In this document: piece by piece, positions 47,525 through 60,361 of the stretch
Layout of the letters: each line of letters starts with the position of its first letter
Numbering within the stretch: position 1 is the stretch's first letter
Source: Guyanagaster necrorhizus
Taxonomy: Eukaryota > Basidiomycota > Agaricomycetes > Agaricales > Physalacriaceae
Assembly: GCF_019112545.1 (NCBI RefSeq)
Contig: NW_025064896.1
Coordinates: 861,317 to 925,316 of the forward strand
Length of the DNA: 64,000 bases
Direction of reading: 5' to 3'
The notes under the pieces: generated by a model
Databases searched by the model: none
What the model saw: the letters and a program-made list of their open reading frames with translations, nothing else
What the model was told of the DNA's origin: nothing
Program-made: the position numbers and the translations under genes

Positions 47525-47983
47525 TTTGGCGCAGTATTTATCTGTGCAGAAAAGGACAATGGTCGATCAAAGTGAACCTGTCGAAGGCACGTGGTCGTGT
47601 GGCAACACACGCCCGCGTCCTCTTTTGGCGGTGCAGTTTGCAATGTCTTCTTCCGTTGGTATTTCGCCCCCAAACATTGAACGATGAATCAGATACTTGT
47701 TACGATCACAGCGCTGCAAGATACGACCATAATTTGTTGAGCAGAGGTAAGACTGTAGAAAATTTTCTGGCATTGTGTTTTCAACGCTGTTCATCATCGG
47801 CACATCCTCCAATATGACTGTGTGGCGTTGAATTGCGTTCTTCTGGTTCTTTTCTTGTTGTTCACGGTTGTATCAAATTCCATAGACAATTCGACTTGGA
47901 ATTACTAATTACTGCGGCCCATTGTTCTTCCTTTTCTGACGTTTGTTCGGTTAACAAAGACTTGGCCTTGGAAGATATTAATC
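45355..47983 (-). repeat. Long inverted repeat, right copy (FunK1 B)
   Basis: Partner of 26558-29225, covering the FunK1 5' flank and about 720 codons. Confidence 0.85.
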
Positions 47984-48274
47984 TCGGAAAGTGATCAGTC
48001 GAGTGTGTGCATGCTATTTCCTCCCCCAAGACATTGGCCAGCATAAATAATGCCTTTTTGACCAGTGAGTGATGCATCCAGCCACGGAGAAGGAATGGAA
48101 TCAACATTGGGACTTGCATAGCATATGCATTAACATAGTTCTCGATCTCTGAACGAAAAGGAGAAATGAAGAGAGAAAACAGATTCCAATAGTTTGGTTA
48201 AGGATGTTGATGTAGGCAGTTGTCGTCGATAAAGAATAGTCCCATAATGACGAAACACATTATTATCCATCTCT
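47525..48274. other. 5' flank of FunK1 B
   Basis: It holds a minus frame at 47567-47812 (81 codons, from MEDVPMMNS) directly upstream of the kinase start; the same frame is broken by a stop in the copy A flank, so it probably is leader sequence rather than a gene. The rest shows nothing. Confidence 0.4.
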
Positions 48275-50364
48275 TCAACCAGATTTCTTCTTCAATTCAT
48301 CGTATCCAGCAGCCTTGAGGTCGGCATTGATTTCATCGAGATGAGCAATAAAGTCTGGTGGGAAAGACAATGGTTCGGATTCTGAGATCATAAAAATGAG
48401 TGCCACGTTCTGAATAGCCATGAAGCGCAAGCATGTACCAGTAACCGTTCCAGCCCGATTCATGGCATAATCAGTCATCGACAACACCATCGGAGTCTCA
48501 AACGCAATAGCTATTGCTTGTGAGCAATGCAATCGTTTTAAATAACGTCTACGTGTGCACTCACCCATCCTGTCTTTGCTTATTCGCTCTGGTTTGAGTT
48601 CTGCTATACTCGCAGCCTTGTGCACGTCAGGAGGTGCTAGAAAAACATTCGAAACCGCTCCTCTACAAAGCAAATGATCAACTCACGTCCATGAGGACAG
48701 AACACGGTTTGTAAGGTGATGCCCCCAGGTACGAATCGATCACCAGGTTTACCAAATACTGGAGCCAAAATCTCAGTGGCGTTGTTCCGATGATAATACT
48801 ACGGGACATCAGTGAACAAGGGCTCAGATGGACGCCGCCGGTACGTACAGGTGGTCGGAAACTGTCAGTCGCGACATCCCACCTCTCAGAGACGACGAGA
48901 ACCTCGACGAGTGGAATCCCGGCGGCCTTGGACTTGGAAGTCAACACCGTGAAAACCGAAGGGTCCATATGGTCCTTGAACAAGCTCCCCACAAAAATGA
49001 ACTTCTCCAACGGGTACTTATACGGGACATAGCTATAGGTACATTCAAATATTAGTAGCAGAGACCAGAAAAATGTTACTCACTTTCCCTGCCACGCCAC
49101 GACGTCAAAAGGGGTATGGTCTTGCGCAGCAGAGAAAAGTTGTCCTCCGATCCTAGCAGTTTGTCGGTCATGGATGGACCTCTGACATCGAAAGACTCAC
49201 TTGTAGACGACTTGAAAGACGTTAGTACAATCAATCTGCAGAGCTACGTCATCACTCACTCTCCCAGGACGTTTCGTCAACCTCAAAACTCGCCAAAGGC
49301 ACCTCGAAATCCCTCGGATTAGCCATTCCGTGTCCACCAATGGGTCCGAGATCTGGAAGCTCGAAGTGCGAACCAAAGATTTCCTGTACATCTGTGTCGA
49401 CGAGTTTCAGTAAAGATAAATTTTACCAATTATGCATGGCTCACATCCTCTGGACGGTCCATCGGGTAACGACACCTTGAATTTCATACCCTTCTGGATA
49501 ACCATCAACTCCCCGGGTCGCACCATCATTCTACCAAGGAAATTTAAAACAAGTAACACCGGCAGACGAGAGCACTCACCTCCCAAACTCGGTCTGTACA
49601 TCCAACCTCCCCTGCTGTGGCACCACCAGCATATCCCCATCGCTGTTGCAAAACGCTTTATTCTTCATGTCCGCATTCGCCGAGTAGAAATGCAGTGCTA
49701 GGCCCTCCCTGGACGTCGGCTCGCCGTTCCCCCCAATCGTCTTCAAACCTGCGATGAAGTCCACTTCATCCGACGACGAGGGGAGGACAGGAGGAGCCCA
49801 ATTTAGCTGCGTGGGACTGATGCGCACCTTCGGATTGATGGGAAGGAAGTTGGATTCCATCTTAAATACGGTCATCAGTTTTCAGCCTAGTACTACGGCT
49901 CGCACGGACATCTGGGTTATCAGGGAGCCTAACAAACTTCTTGTGGTCCAGAGATGGCCGGATCCGATACATGAACCTGTGCACGCTGATGTTAGTATCA
50001 ACACGGTAGCAGAGAACGTACGGCGCACGCACGCATGAAGATTTTGATGCCGGGGTGCGATGAACGGGGAGCCCGTCATCTACGACGCGACGTGAACGCA
50101 AGCACCCAATCTTCTTCTCAGTCACACATACCCCTTCCATGTACAAACCATACTTATTCTTCTGCGGGTGATTCTGCCCTTGGGGAAGGGTACCAGGGCT
50201 GTTGGTTCATCGTCATCGTCATCATTTCCAGCTGAAAGTCATACAACAAATACTCACATAGCTTCGCTAGCGAAACGGTTTCCAAACCCTACCTGATATT
50301 TGTACGGGTCTCCGGACGGCGAAGATACGTAGCTTGCCGGTGCGCTGTATGTGTGGGACTGCAT
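48275..50364 (-). CDS. Homogentisate 1,2-dioxygenase paralogue 1 (divergent)
   Basis: About ten exons on minus. Family stretches appear in order: [140 protein letters not shown] and FCPHG, then [16 protein letters not shown] tail. The iron ligands expected from the human enzyme (His335, Glu341, His371) are all present, but the loop between Glu and the last His is three residues shorter than in paralogue 2 and has a different sequence. The enzyme opens the homogentisate ring in Tyr/Phe breakdown. The altered loop may mean another substrate or reduced activity. Confidence 0.85.
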
Positions 50365-50972
50365 TTGAGGATGAGAACGGCGCTGGTACTGCCAGGCTTT
50401 TTATTCACTTCATCACTCGATTATACGCCGGATTTTTGTCACAGAGCGCTGGTCAGCAGTACCTATATCTTCTGTCCTTTGTAATCAGACTGTCTTGAGA
50501 CTATTCCAGTGGGAATAAATACACACTTTCGTCAATTCAACCTCGTCAGCATGATGTGTAAACTCACCTCGCCGTCTATTCTTTGTCATCAAATTGAGTC
50601 TTGGGACCGGCTTTGTGGGAAAGAAGTGCAGCAAGCACCTGTATTTTCATGGTCGTACGGTGCGATGATCGAAAGTTGGACTAATGCGCAGATTGTCATT
50701 CACCAGTTACTACGACCTCATCAGTAAAACGAAGATGTACGAGACCTCCGTTTTCTCGTTACCTAGAATATGGTTCAGTGAGGAAAACACACAGAAAAGC
50801 AGGATGAAAAGGTCTATTTTGGCTGTCCATACATGCATCCTGTTCAGCTCTCTATTTCTCAAATCTTACACACTCGTTATCTACGACGCCGTCTATTGGA
50901 CTAAGAGCGCAATCTTTGCGGCAATCGCTAATGTTCGAGGTCAGTCTTTGAGCGGTGATCGAAAATCTCGAG
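50365..50972. other. Intergenic between HGD1 and transketolase
   Basis: Short frame at 50684-51292 on plus is antisense to the transketolase 3' end and is not considered a gene. No other feature seen. Confidence 0.4.
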
Positions 50973-53362
50973 TCACGTACACTCCGAATCAAGACCCTGG
51001 TAGGGAATTTGCTCCCAAAGACCACCGCAACCTAGGCAATCGTCAACCGCAGAACATTCATTGTAAAATCGAAACTCACCCTCTTTGGTCGTTCCCAGGT
51101 AGGCATACTTGGGCGCCAGCCCACGTTCGAGAAGCCACGTTCCAAACTTGGACCCAAGCTATTTCCGAGTCAGTCACGGATATTAAAACCCGAGTCAAAA
51201 TTAATCTCACCCCAGTTTTCTGGTTGAAGGATTCTACAACGAGTACGAACGGACTCGATCCAACCTTCTTGATGACCTGCGTAGCGTTGTAAACAAACAT
51301 CGAGCAACTATCTTCTCTTACTCACTTCTTCATCCACTGAGCTAAGAGTGGGTTTATTGATCAAACCTACATCAATACCCCGCTGCCGGCAGCGCAGCAC
51401 GGCGTCGTAGGATCGGTAGAGCATCTCACCAAACGAGACGACGTATCCGGCTTTACCTTCGATGATGACTTCGTCCTTTCCCGGGACGAATTCGTAGCTG
51501 TCGCCGAAGTACTTGGTCTTGCCATCCTCTTTGAGGATATACGGAACTTTGGACCGAGTGGAGAAGATGAATCGAAGACCGCGCTCGAAGAAGACGCGCT
51601 TCACGACAGCGATCATCTGTGCCGGGTCTGCGGGGAAGTAAAGGAAGGATTCGACATCTGATAAGCCGTTGTCAGCGAAGAGGGAGTTAATTCCAAAGTG
51701 GCACGTGTTGTCAGCCTTTAATTTAAGTGAGCAAATAGAATACTCTGAAAGCAGAAATTTACCATTTCATCGACACCAGAGTGGGAGAAATGACACAGAA
51801 CATTGCAGTGGTTCAGCCGAGCCATGGTAATTTCAGAGACCAGCATCTCGAGGAACGCTGAGAAGGTCGAAAAGACGCCAAATTTATCATGGTCGAATCC
51901 AAACCCGGCAGCAGCAGAGAAGTTCCCGCGTTCCATGATACCGGATGGGATGAAGACCTCGGGGTGCTTCTGGTGGATAACCTTCAAGCCAGTTGATCCC
52001 TCCAAGTCGCCTGCAGAACGATGAGACAGAAATCCATGAGAACTCAACGAAACATACTGTCAATGACCATGACTTTCTTCGCTGCCTCCTCCTTGCTAAG
52101 ACCATCGAGAACAAGATTGACAGCGTCACCAAAAATGGCTCGGTTGGCACCAGTCTCCTTCGTCGACCCAATGTAAGAAAATGGCTGAGGAACACCCTTG
52201 ATGTTGAGTAGGATGTCACCAAAGGTGGTGTATCCCCTGGACTCGAGGTACTTGATAGCACTTTTGACGGGAATGACGTCGTGTCCATGGCTGCTGCCTT
52301 CGATGTCGGCAATACCTGGAGCCATGACGCGCTTAGAGATGACAGCGGCGGGTCCAGGAGTGGTGACGATGGAGCTGATCGCGCTCCACAAAGAATCAAT
52401 GTCTTCCCCTTGAACAGTAATTACCTTGAGACCGTGCCCCTCGAGCACCTTGGTAACGTCGTAGCCTTTAAGATAATCGGAGGGGTGACCGGCGATAGTG
52501 ACGTCGTTGTCATCAATGAGCAGCTTGACATTCAAGCCTTGAGCAACGGCAAGTCGGGCAGCCTCTGCGTCGTTGCCTTCTTGCTGCGAACCATCAGAAC
52601 CCAAACAGAAAACGGTCTTGTCCTTGTTCGCGAGAGCAACACCGTTGACGAGAGGCCTTGAAGAACGTTCGTCAGAAATGATCGCGAAGCATGATGAAGG
52701 TCTATATTGGTGACCCACAAAACGCCTCGTTACGGACGAAGACGTTGCATAGCGAAGCATGAAGTACCGTTACTCACCACATGTGGCCCAGACGTCCTGA
52801 AGAGAACTTTACTCCCGGAGTGAGGCCGAGCTCAGGGTGACCGGGGAGCTTGGAGTTGGCTTCTCGGTAATGTAGAAGCTGCTCAGCTGGCAATGCACCC
52901 TCCAAGACTGAGAGAATGTATTGAGTAGCAACACGGTGGCCTTATCGTAGAAGATCAGTTACAGCAAGTTTTGAGCACCAGTATACACACCCGCCTCGTC
53001 GAATACTATAGGGACATAGGTGTCCGAACGGTTGAATAACGCGAGGAGAATGCAGACCTCCGGGACGGTATCGTAGGCGCCACCTGTTCATTATGTTGAG
53101 GACAGGTGTTCAATGAATGGCCTTTACGCACCTGTGTGTCCGCTAACGCCACGAGCTGCACCAGTGGCCGTAAAGAGTACGATAGCATCGCGTAGCAATT
53201 GAATGTTAGACTTCAACGCCGCCTTCTCATCTTCAGAAAGCTGGGGCTTGGACGGGTCCAAAGCGATTCTGTGAAGAAGACTTAGCGACCACGCAAGTCA
53301 AGGCGGATACTGAACTACTACCTGTTGAATTTGGTGAGGTCAATAGGAAAAGAGGAGGCCAT
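50973..53362 (-). CDS. Transketolase family enzyme
   Basis: About ten exons on minus, starting MASSFPIDLTKFNR. Landmarks: ARGVSGHTGGAYDTVPE, PELGLTPGVKFSSGRLGHMW, the thiamine-diphosphate motif GSDGSQQEGNDAEAARLAVA with LLIDDNDVTIAGHPSDY, SRGYTTFGDILL, then the pyrimidine-binding domain with IMERGNFSAAAGFGFDHDKF and HCNVLCHFSHSGVDEM, and the C-terminal domain with YEFVPGKDEVIIEGKAG, LLERGLAPKYAYLG and CGGLWEQIPYQGL. The cofactor motif reads GSDGSQQEGN where most transketolases have GDGxxxEG..N. It transfers two-carbon units between sugar phosphates or related aldehydes in the cytosol. A specialised fungal subgroup rather than the housekeeping enzyme is possible. The last exon is set by the stop at 50973. 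Confidence 0.85.
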
Positions 53363-55026
53363 GATGATAGTGGTGGTGAGGAAGGAAAAGAGTGGGATGG
53401 ATCAGATTGGAAATGGCGGGGCCCTTTTAACCGCACGAAATGTATTCATGATAATGCCGGACCGCCTTCATCCGTGCCGTGTAATGAGAAGTACAAAATT
53501 AGGCGCATTCGAGAGAAGTGATTTCTTGAATGGTCATTGACGATGGTTTAATGATCGCGGTATTTGTTCGCATAGAGAATTCATTGAGATAACTAACATA
53601 ACGGACCACGGTACCGAGTAGCCTGCAGCGAAACAGGCCTGGTACCCAAAAATTGAACCGCAATAGACAGGGACTCGAACTTGAAGCTTTTGATTGAGCA
53701 CACTTCTCTGGCAGATATTTATACAATGACCTACAATGAATTTTGTCAGAAAAGTGTTTGAGAGCAACAATGGAGAAGGGGAGAAGTAAAAAAGTAGTAT
53801 CAGAGAACCGGGACTCGACAAATCCTGCTCCCAGTAGGAGAGATTCAGACGGCACTTCCTAATTGCATTCGGTTTGAATCGTCACGTGTACCAGAGTAGT
53901 ACCAAAGAAAAGGAAAGTGTGGCTTACCGTGGAATCCACCAACAACGATTTTGAAGGGAGGTACAGTAAAAAAAAAATTTGCGGTCACCTGTTTTTAAAT
54001 ACCGATTGATGCTCCGACCGAATATGGGAATCTCCGGCCCTGCCACGCCCTGGAGTTAGAAAGGTTGGCTCAGGCCTCCATTGATGGCGTTTTAAGTCTT
54101 GATATCATCTTTTCAACCTGACTTTATCTCTCGTCATCATGACCACTATACCTTTTCAGTTTTCCTTTTATCAATACCTTGCTGAAGGTGGGACCGACTC
54201 GCTGGCACTAGACCAGGTCGAGCAGCCACGGTGTAAGGACCAACGTTAGCGACTCTCGAAGACCACTTCTTAACAAAGATCTGCCTCTTCGATGTCTGGG
54301 AAATGGGCTTTGCTCTTTAGGGCCCCGAAATATACAATCCTTTCGCTTTACCTTGGGAAGAATTTCGTCGACCTAATATAATCACGGCGAGTCGGGACTA
54401 TATCTACGAAACTCGGAAACCGTTAAAACCGCATAATCTATCATCCAGCAGACAGTCGGGGATGACTTCCATTTTCAGGTTGAGCAAATCTAGACTAGAA
54501 CGAGTTGTGCGACAAAACGTCCACGCAAGGTATAATATATAATGACCCGTGAGCTTCTGTCTCTTGATTGCTCATCTGAAATTTAGGGCTGTCCGTTCAG
54601 CCGTACGTTGGCACTTCGTGCGCTACATCGGCATTTAGCTTTGTCTGAAAAAAACAGAAAACGTTACTTGATGTACGAATGATACGCCAATAATGGCGCC
54701 TCTTGTGCGCCTTTTGGTACCACAAAGAGACTCCCTATCAAAAATTCCTTAATTCCAATATACCGGTGTGCTACAATACTGCCCTATTCGGTCGCCGGTG
54801 TGTCTCCCCGTCATCTGATAAGGCTCTAGTTCTCTACAGTTAACTTTTGTAGTTGTATTAGTTGGGCGGCCCCCTTCGAACGGCCATTCCACAGCTTGAA
54901 GGAGAATGATATTCTCACGACAATTGCTCGTCACTGGACCAAGTGTCATAACTGGTCCGCATCTCGTACACATATATAAGTGTACTAGTGCTCAAGGATT
55001 CTCTATCACCCACCACCTACTCCTCT
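53363..55026. other. Intergenic with HGD2 promoter
   Basis: No gene recognised in 1.6 kb. TATATAAG at 54973-54980 lies 47 bases before the HGD2 start. Two tRNA T-arm-like strings on minus near 53670-53690 and 53805-53825 have no supporting acceptor or anticodon stems. Confidence 0.45.
54973..54980 (+). promoter_or_regulatory. TATA box of HGD paralogue 2
   Basis: TATATAAG, 47 bases upstream of the start codon at 55027. Confidence 0.5.
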
Positions 55027-57147
55027 ATGGCCACTGCCTCAGCAACCTTCTCTACGGCCCCCAGCCAAGCGGACCCGTACAAATACCAAGTCGGCTTCGG
55101 CAATAACTTTGCCAGTGAAGCTATGTAGGTGTCTAAGTTAATGATACGCTACGGTGCATTTCACTTTACACTCTCCCGCTAGTCCAGGTACCCTCCCGCA
55201 TGCTCAGAACCACCCGCAGAAATGCAAATATGAGCTGTACAATGAAGGCGTGCGTTGATCGCGACTCATGCGCAGCTTTATGATCTAAGTATGAATAGAT
55301 AACCGGCAATCCCTTCGTTGGCACTCGACCAAACATTCTCAATGCGTAAGTGTCTGGTCCCCAGGTATCATCAGTTATATTAACAATCTATATGTAGATT
55401 TCTCTACCGCATTCGCCCATCTGTTGCACACCAAGGGTTCACCCCGCTGTCTTCCAACCCTGATGTGAGCCTAGGCCTCCATCCTCCTGACCATCATCTC
55501 ACGAACAACCTCGCTAGCTCGAATCCACCTTCCTCCCAATCAATCCCCGCGTGCACCTAAGCCCTACCCAGCTCGCATGGCGCCCGCTCGACATCCCTCC
55601 CAACTCCACCGAGGTGGATTTCATCGACGGTATAAAGACCATGGCGGGAAACGGTGACCCTACATTGCACGAAGGCCTCGCTGTCCATATCTATGTTGCA
55701 AACGCATCCATGCAGAAAAGGGCATTCTGTAATAATGATGGTGACATGCTGATGATGCCCCAACAAGGGCGGTTGGATATACAAACCGAGTTTGGAAAGT
55801 AGGTTGCTCTTATATCTCTTAGACATCTGACCTTTATTAATGCTTCTACCAGGCTGATGGTGAGGCCCGGCGAGCTTGTGGTTATTCAACGGGGAATTAA
55901 GTTCAAGGTGTTACTACCTGATGGGCCCTCACGCGGATGTAAGTAAACAACGGTTGTATCCAGGCAATCGTGAATGATGCATATATATAGACATTGAGGA
56001 AATTTATGGTTCTCACTACGAGCTCCCCGACCTGGGTCCAGTTGGAGGCCACGGTCTGGCCAATCCTCGCGACTTCGAATTCCCAGTAGCAAGTTTCGAT
56101 CTCGACCAGTCCCCGTGGAAAAGTATGCCTGTCCCAGTTTCTCCTTTTCGATCCTTGCTGATTCGTTTGGCGTTCTCGCTGCAGTCACTTACAAGTCCGC
56201 CAATGAATTTTCTTCGGTATCATCATTCTAATCAAGAGATATACACAGGGTCGGCGGTAAACTGTTTTCTTGCTCCCAGCAGCACACCCCATTCGATGTT
56301 GTCACGTGGCATGGAAAGTGCGTATTTCATCCAGTATTTATATTATACTTCATTCCCATCACCTTCCCCAGTTACGTGCCATATAAATACAACATGGAGA
56401 AATTCATCTTCGTCGGGAGTATTTCCAAAGATCACATCGACCCCTCCATATTCATCATACTCACCGCCAAGTCCAAGTGCCCCGGAGTTCCGCTTACAGA
56501 TGTGCTGCTCTTCTATGAACGGTGGGACGTCGCTTCAGACACCTTCCGGCCACCAGTACGAGCTTTTAGATTTCTTCTTCTTCCATTATTGACTAGGGTT
56601 GGCATAGTTCTACCACCGTAACAATGCTTCGGAGGTCATGGGTCTGATTTATGGTAGTTATGAAGGACGGAGCGATCAGTTCATGCCAGGAAGTTTGAGC
56701 CACGAGACGGTGTTTTGTCCGCATGGAGGTGAGTCGGAACGTTTCGAAATAGAGACGACACGATCAATTTGATGACGATTAGTATCTTACGAGACACAAA
56801 AGGCAGCAAGCGAAGACGAACTCAAGCCGGTCAAAATTCATGAAGGGACTATGGGTGCGTCGGGAGGAACTTGTATCCGCTTGACGTACTAATCTTTCGC
56901 GAAGCTGTCATGTTCGAAACCGCAATGACGCTGACACTCACGGATTATGCCATGAACCGGTCTGGTAAAATTCATGGTAAGTGCTATCTGTTGTTACTGT
57001 TTTTTTTAAAAAAAGAATTCGAGTTGATACCCTTGTGTAGAGCACGACGTTAAGATGTGGGATGGGCTGCAGGCGAGGTTCATGAACCATCTTGACGAAA
57101 TCAATACGGATCTGAAAGCCGCGGGATTGCCAGAACTGCAGAAGTGA
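55027..57147 (+). CDS. Homogentisate 1,2-dioxygenase paralogue 2 (canonical)
   Basis: About twelve exons on plus. Ordered family stretches: [163 protein letters not shown] and a C-terminal [14 protein letters not shown]. The ligand set His-x5-Glu and the later His are present, with the same 30-residue Glu-to-His spacing as the human enzyme. It cleaves homogentisate to maleylacetoacetate in Phe/Tyr catabolism. The product is a close relative of paralogue 1, in inverted orientation, with the transketolase between them. Confidence 0.87.
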
Positions 57148-57277
57148 ATGCGTGGTTTGGTATGCGTGAAAGTACAAAAGTATTTATAGTGGACCCATCG
57201 TGGTCATGACATGTATGAAAACTATGCAATACTATGGAAGAATGTCGGCTCGGACCAGTAAGAGGGAGGGAATTCTC

Positions 57278-58595
57278 TTATGACCTTCTCCTTGAACCCT
57301 GTCCAAAATTTCCATGCTCGTCCGAAGACCGTCTATGCTCGACAAAGTCCTTGAACTCGAAGTTCTGGCCACAGCACATATATCTTCCGTCTGGAGCCTT
57401 GGGAGCTTTTATACCAAGGAATTTCTCCCGATCCCGTGGAGTCCATATATAAAAGGCTTCCGGTACGGCCAAGGAGGATGCGTCAACAGGGCCAGGGGAA
57501 CGAGTAGCACGGTCGGTGGAGTTATGAAACCCGGTACACTCAATAGAACTGTAATCTCCGTAGGAAGGGGGACCGTTGTCACTCTCTAGGGCACTTGCAT
57601 CACTGGAAAGAGACCGATGGTTAGGCAGATTGGTGGTCTCATTGCCATCAAACTACAACGATATCAGCTCAGAGGGCCAATAATCTCCAAGACATAGTTC
57701 TTACCGACTGCTGCAGCTGTTGGCGCCAAGTCTCCAACGCCGCTTCCGGTGCGAAGGGGTCGTCGTCTGGCGACGGTGACCTCGAAAATGGGTGCTGGCT
57801 GCTATAAAGGTCGCGAGGTATATCCTTAAGAAAGAATAAGAGATCGGTCAGTCGAGAAGTCCACATTGAGGTGTTGTCGAATCGTACTCTGTTATCCGAG
57901 TCGTCAAACTCGTTATTGGAAGAGACTTCCAAAATGGTCGGAGAAGGGGGGCAGTACGACCAGAGACCAAAGGTATTGCGCCGGATGTGGGTTCTCAAGT
58001 ATAGCTACATGTACAAAATAGTTTAATGGCCATTCTGTTGGGCATGGGTGATTGAATAATACCTCTTCTTCTTCAATGAGATCTTGCAATCCTGTGATCT
58101 TCTTAAAACAAGGGTTATGTTAATTCGCGGATTGCTTGAATTACTTAGGTATCTGATACCTTGGGTTTGTCTTTCTTCACGAGCCCGTGGGCGACACAAT
58201 AATCGTAAACGTTCTCCTGGGTTACACATGGAGCCAGTAATCCGGAAGCCGCTTTGTCCTTTAAAGACACCTAGATAAAATGCACCAGGTCAGTGACTTG
58301 GACTGCGGGTACACGCCAACAGGATACCTACGTCGGGTTTGGGGGATCCCTGAACCATGTTTAGACTGGCCGGGTGGTTGGAAGGAGAGTAAATTTTCTG
58401 AGAGCTAGCTATGGTGGTTAATAATGTTAGTGAAGCAAGAATGAGACGGCTTTTAAATAGCGAGAGCAAAAGGTGGTAACCATGCATATATGAATTACAT
58501 GTCTTTGTTGGGTCTTCAGACAAGACAATTCCAAGAGCCGCGCTTTGAAGCAAAGCGCGAAAGTTAAATCCATTGTTCGATGGCTGTTGATGCAC
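57278..58595 (-). CDS. Unknown protein with C-terminal Cys/His stretch
   Basis: About five or six exons on minus. Order: start MHQQPSNNGFNFRALLQS; IYSPSNHPASLNMVQGSPKP; KAASGLLAPCVTQENVYDY; ITGLQDLIEEEEVLF; a Ser/Pro/Asp-rich middle (HPFSRSPSPDDDPFAPEAAL); EAFYIWTPRDREKFLGIKAP; and near the end RYMCCGQNFEFKDFVEHRR, which has a C-x..H spacing reminiscent of a degenerate C2H2 finger. The length is about 300 residues. I do not recognise the family. The consistent reading across exons and the short introns support a real gene; exact junctions are uncertain. It lies tail to tail with HGD2. Confidence 0.5.
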
Positions 58596-58702
58596 TGAAG
58601 CTTGATTTTTCGGAGGAAATTGATATTACATTAGACATAAAATACAGGTGGCATGAGGGTCAATAATGTTCATTGTGCAGAAGCCGCCGAGGCTGTGATC
58701 TC

Positions 58703-59995
58703 CTATGTCGCCTGAGAGCGGAAATCTATTATTAGCGGGAAGCTTAGACCTGAACAAAGGGACTCCACGAACCAAGAACGTTTGGATGTGGAACCCGAAT
58801 TGTCGACAACTCTGAGGACTGGCATCAGTGCGGTTGGCGAGGGCGTCGGAAGAGAATCATAAGAGTCTTCAAAGATATCGTCCTGGGAACCATCCAAAAA
58901 GTTATACAGATCGGTGTAAACGGGTGGCGAATAGGTGCCCTCGAACATCTGAAGCCACTTGGATAAGCATTTGAGGGAAAATGAAGATAAGGACCGACGT
59001 TATTCTGTTCCTGATTAAACCAGTAAAACGGTTGCTTGGCCCCATGAGTACAATTCGCGAGGAATGCGAACTGCTTGTTGTTGACGGGATCCGAACCACA
59101 GCGCCTAGGAATCTGTGGCTTGGCGAGGGCAACCGTCGATGTCGAATCCGTGATGTTGCACTTGAAACCGTTCATATAGTCTATGCATCGGGGAAGTCAA
59201 CTGTGGAATCAAAGGGCCTAATGAAGCATGCTTACTCTGCTCGCCTCCGCTATCGGGCTAAGAAATAGGAAGGTCGCAACGATGAGGTCCCATCTATAAC
59301 GCAAAAGCAAGAAGAGAACGTACCGAATGAATCCAAAAGAAAGCACATACACATCCACCATCGGGACAAGGTGGCATTCGCGCCGGCACTTGAAAATCCG
59401 TGAACCGCGTCCACACACAAGTTTGGTTCACACTGAAAACCGTAAAGTCCTCCGGAGTAACCGATCGGGCATCGTTCTTGTATGCGATAGCCAGTGCGCA
59501 TCCCTTCAGGTCGTCAATACCCGTAGTGTGATACTCTTCCATGCCGGATCCCGGACACACGTTGTTCGGGTTGTCTGGTTCCCGTATATCGCCTCCGTCG
59601 GACGAGGCGAAGTAACTAGTGGCGCCCTTGTTACACGCTATCTCAGCGGTTGCAGTCTGACCTGCTGAGAGGTCGAACATATCTCCGTTGTTGGGGGGAT
59701 AGTCGAGGTGGCCATGGAACCACCACTGGTCAAAAGTCATGTTCATTAGAGGAGCGACGGGTCGGTTGTCATAAGGGAACGTATCGCCTGTCACATTAAA
59801 GCCGCTGGGATAGAAATTAGAGAGGATATTGCTTGATATGTGGATGGACATACTACATGCTCGGATGAAATAAAGCTAAAGCGGATGTCAGTCCAGCGCC
59901 ACATATTAAGCACAAAACTGACCTGCATGGCCTGCTGCGAATTGCCCTGCGCTGCATAATGTAGCAATGACTGAAAAAAACTTGAAGAGCGTCAT
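58703..59995 (-). CDS. AA14 family lytic polysaccharide monooxygenase
   Basis: Six exons on minus (59923-59995, 59857-59875, 59324-59804, 59236-59257, 58999-59180, 58703-58948) give an intact 340-residue frame. A signal peptide ([18 protein letters not shown]...) is followed by His-Ala-Ala-Leu-Phe-His, so cleavage leaves the N-terminal His needed for the copper brace. Later come [21 protein letters not shown] (second copper His), [59 protein letters not shown] and [11 protein letters not shown]. This pattern is that of AA14 enzymes, which oxidatively attack xylan on cellulose. A Ser/Pro-rich tail of about 50 residues ends it. Two microexons (19 and 22 nt) carry the mature N-terminus and the S-G-G-E-Q segment. 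The assignment rests on remembered family motifs. Confidence 0.82.
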
Positions 59996-60361
59996 TAATA
60001 ATGTAGAATATCGTAAAAAACAGGCCACCAGGGCAAACGAAAGGAAAGAACAGCATCATCAACATCGTCGGTTGACCTTATATACGAAATACCGCGAGGG
60101 TCGAACAATAGCGTATAGTTCTCAAAACAGAAGGTGGAAGGAACGCGCAATATCCGCGATCACATGATTTTTACGTCGCTTAGCACCGTATTACGGCAAC
60201 CCCGGCAACCGTCGAATTGCCTTTTTGATGTACTCCAACCTTTCGCAGCGACGGTCAAAGCGACACATAGCTAACCTGACATTCTCATTCGTGGAAACGA
60301 TTCATGCCTTGACGGTTATACTTCTTCTTTTTCATCCATCTGATTTGCGATATTCACGTGG
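59996..60361. promoter_or_regulatory. Divergent promoter, AA14 and coiled-coil gene
   Basis: The two genes start 366 bases apart in opposite directions. A TATATAAGG element on minus at 60076-60084 lies about 80 bases before the AA14 start. Confidence 0.5.

Noticed and set aside
47567..47812. Upstream 81-codon frame before FunK1 B as a separate gene
   Set aside because: The same frame is interrupted in the FunK1 A flank and has no domain, so it is not supported as conserved coding sequence.
50684..51292. 202-codon plus frame
   Set aside because: It is antisense to the last transketolase exons, which carry conserved motifs.
53665..53830. tRNA T-arm-like strings on the minus strand
   Set aside because: No pairing acceptor, D or anticodon stems could be built around either string.
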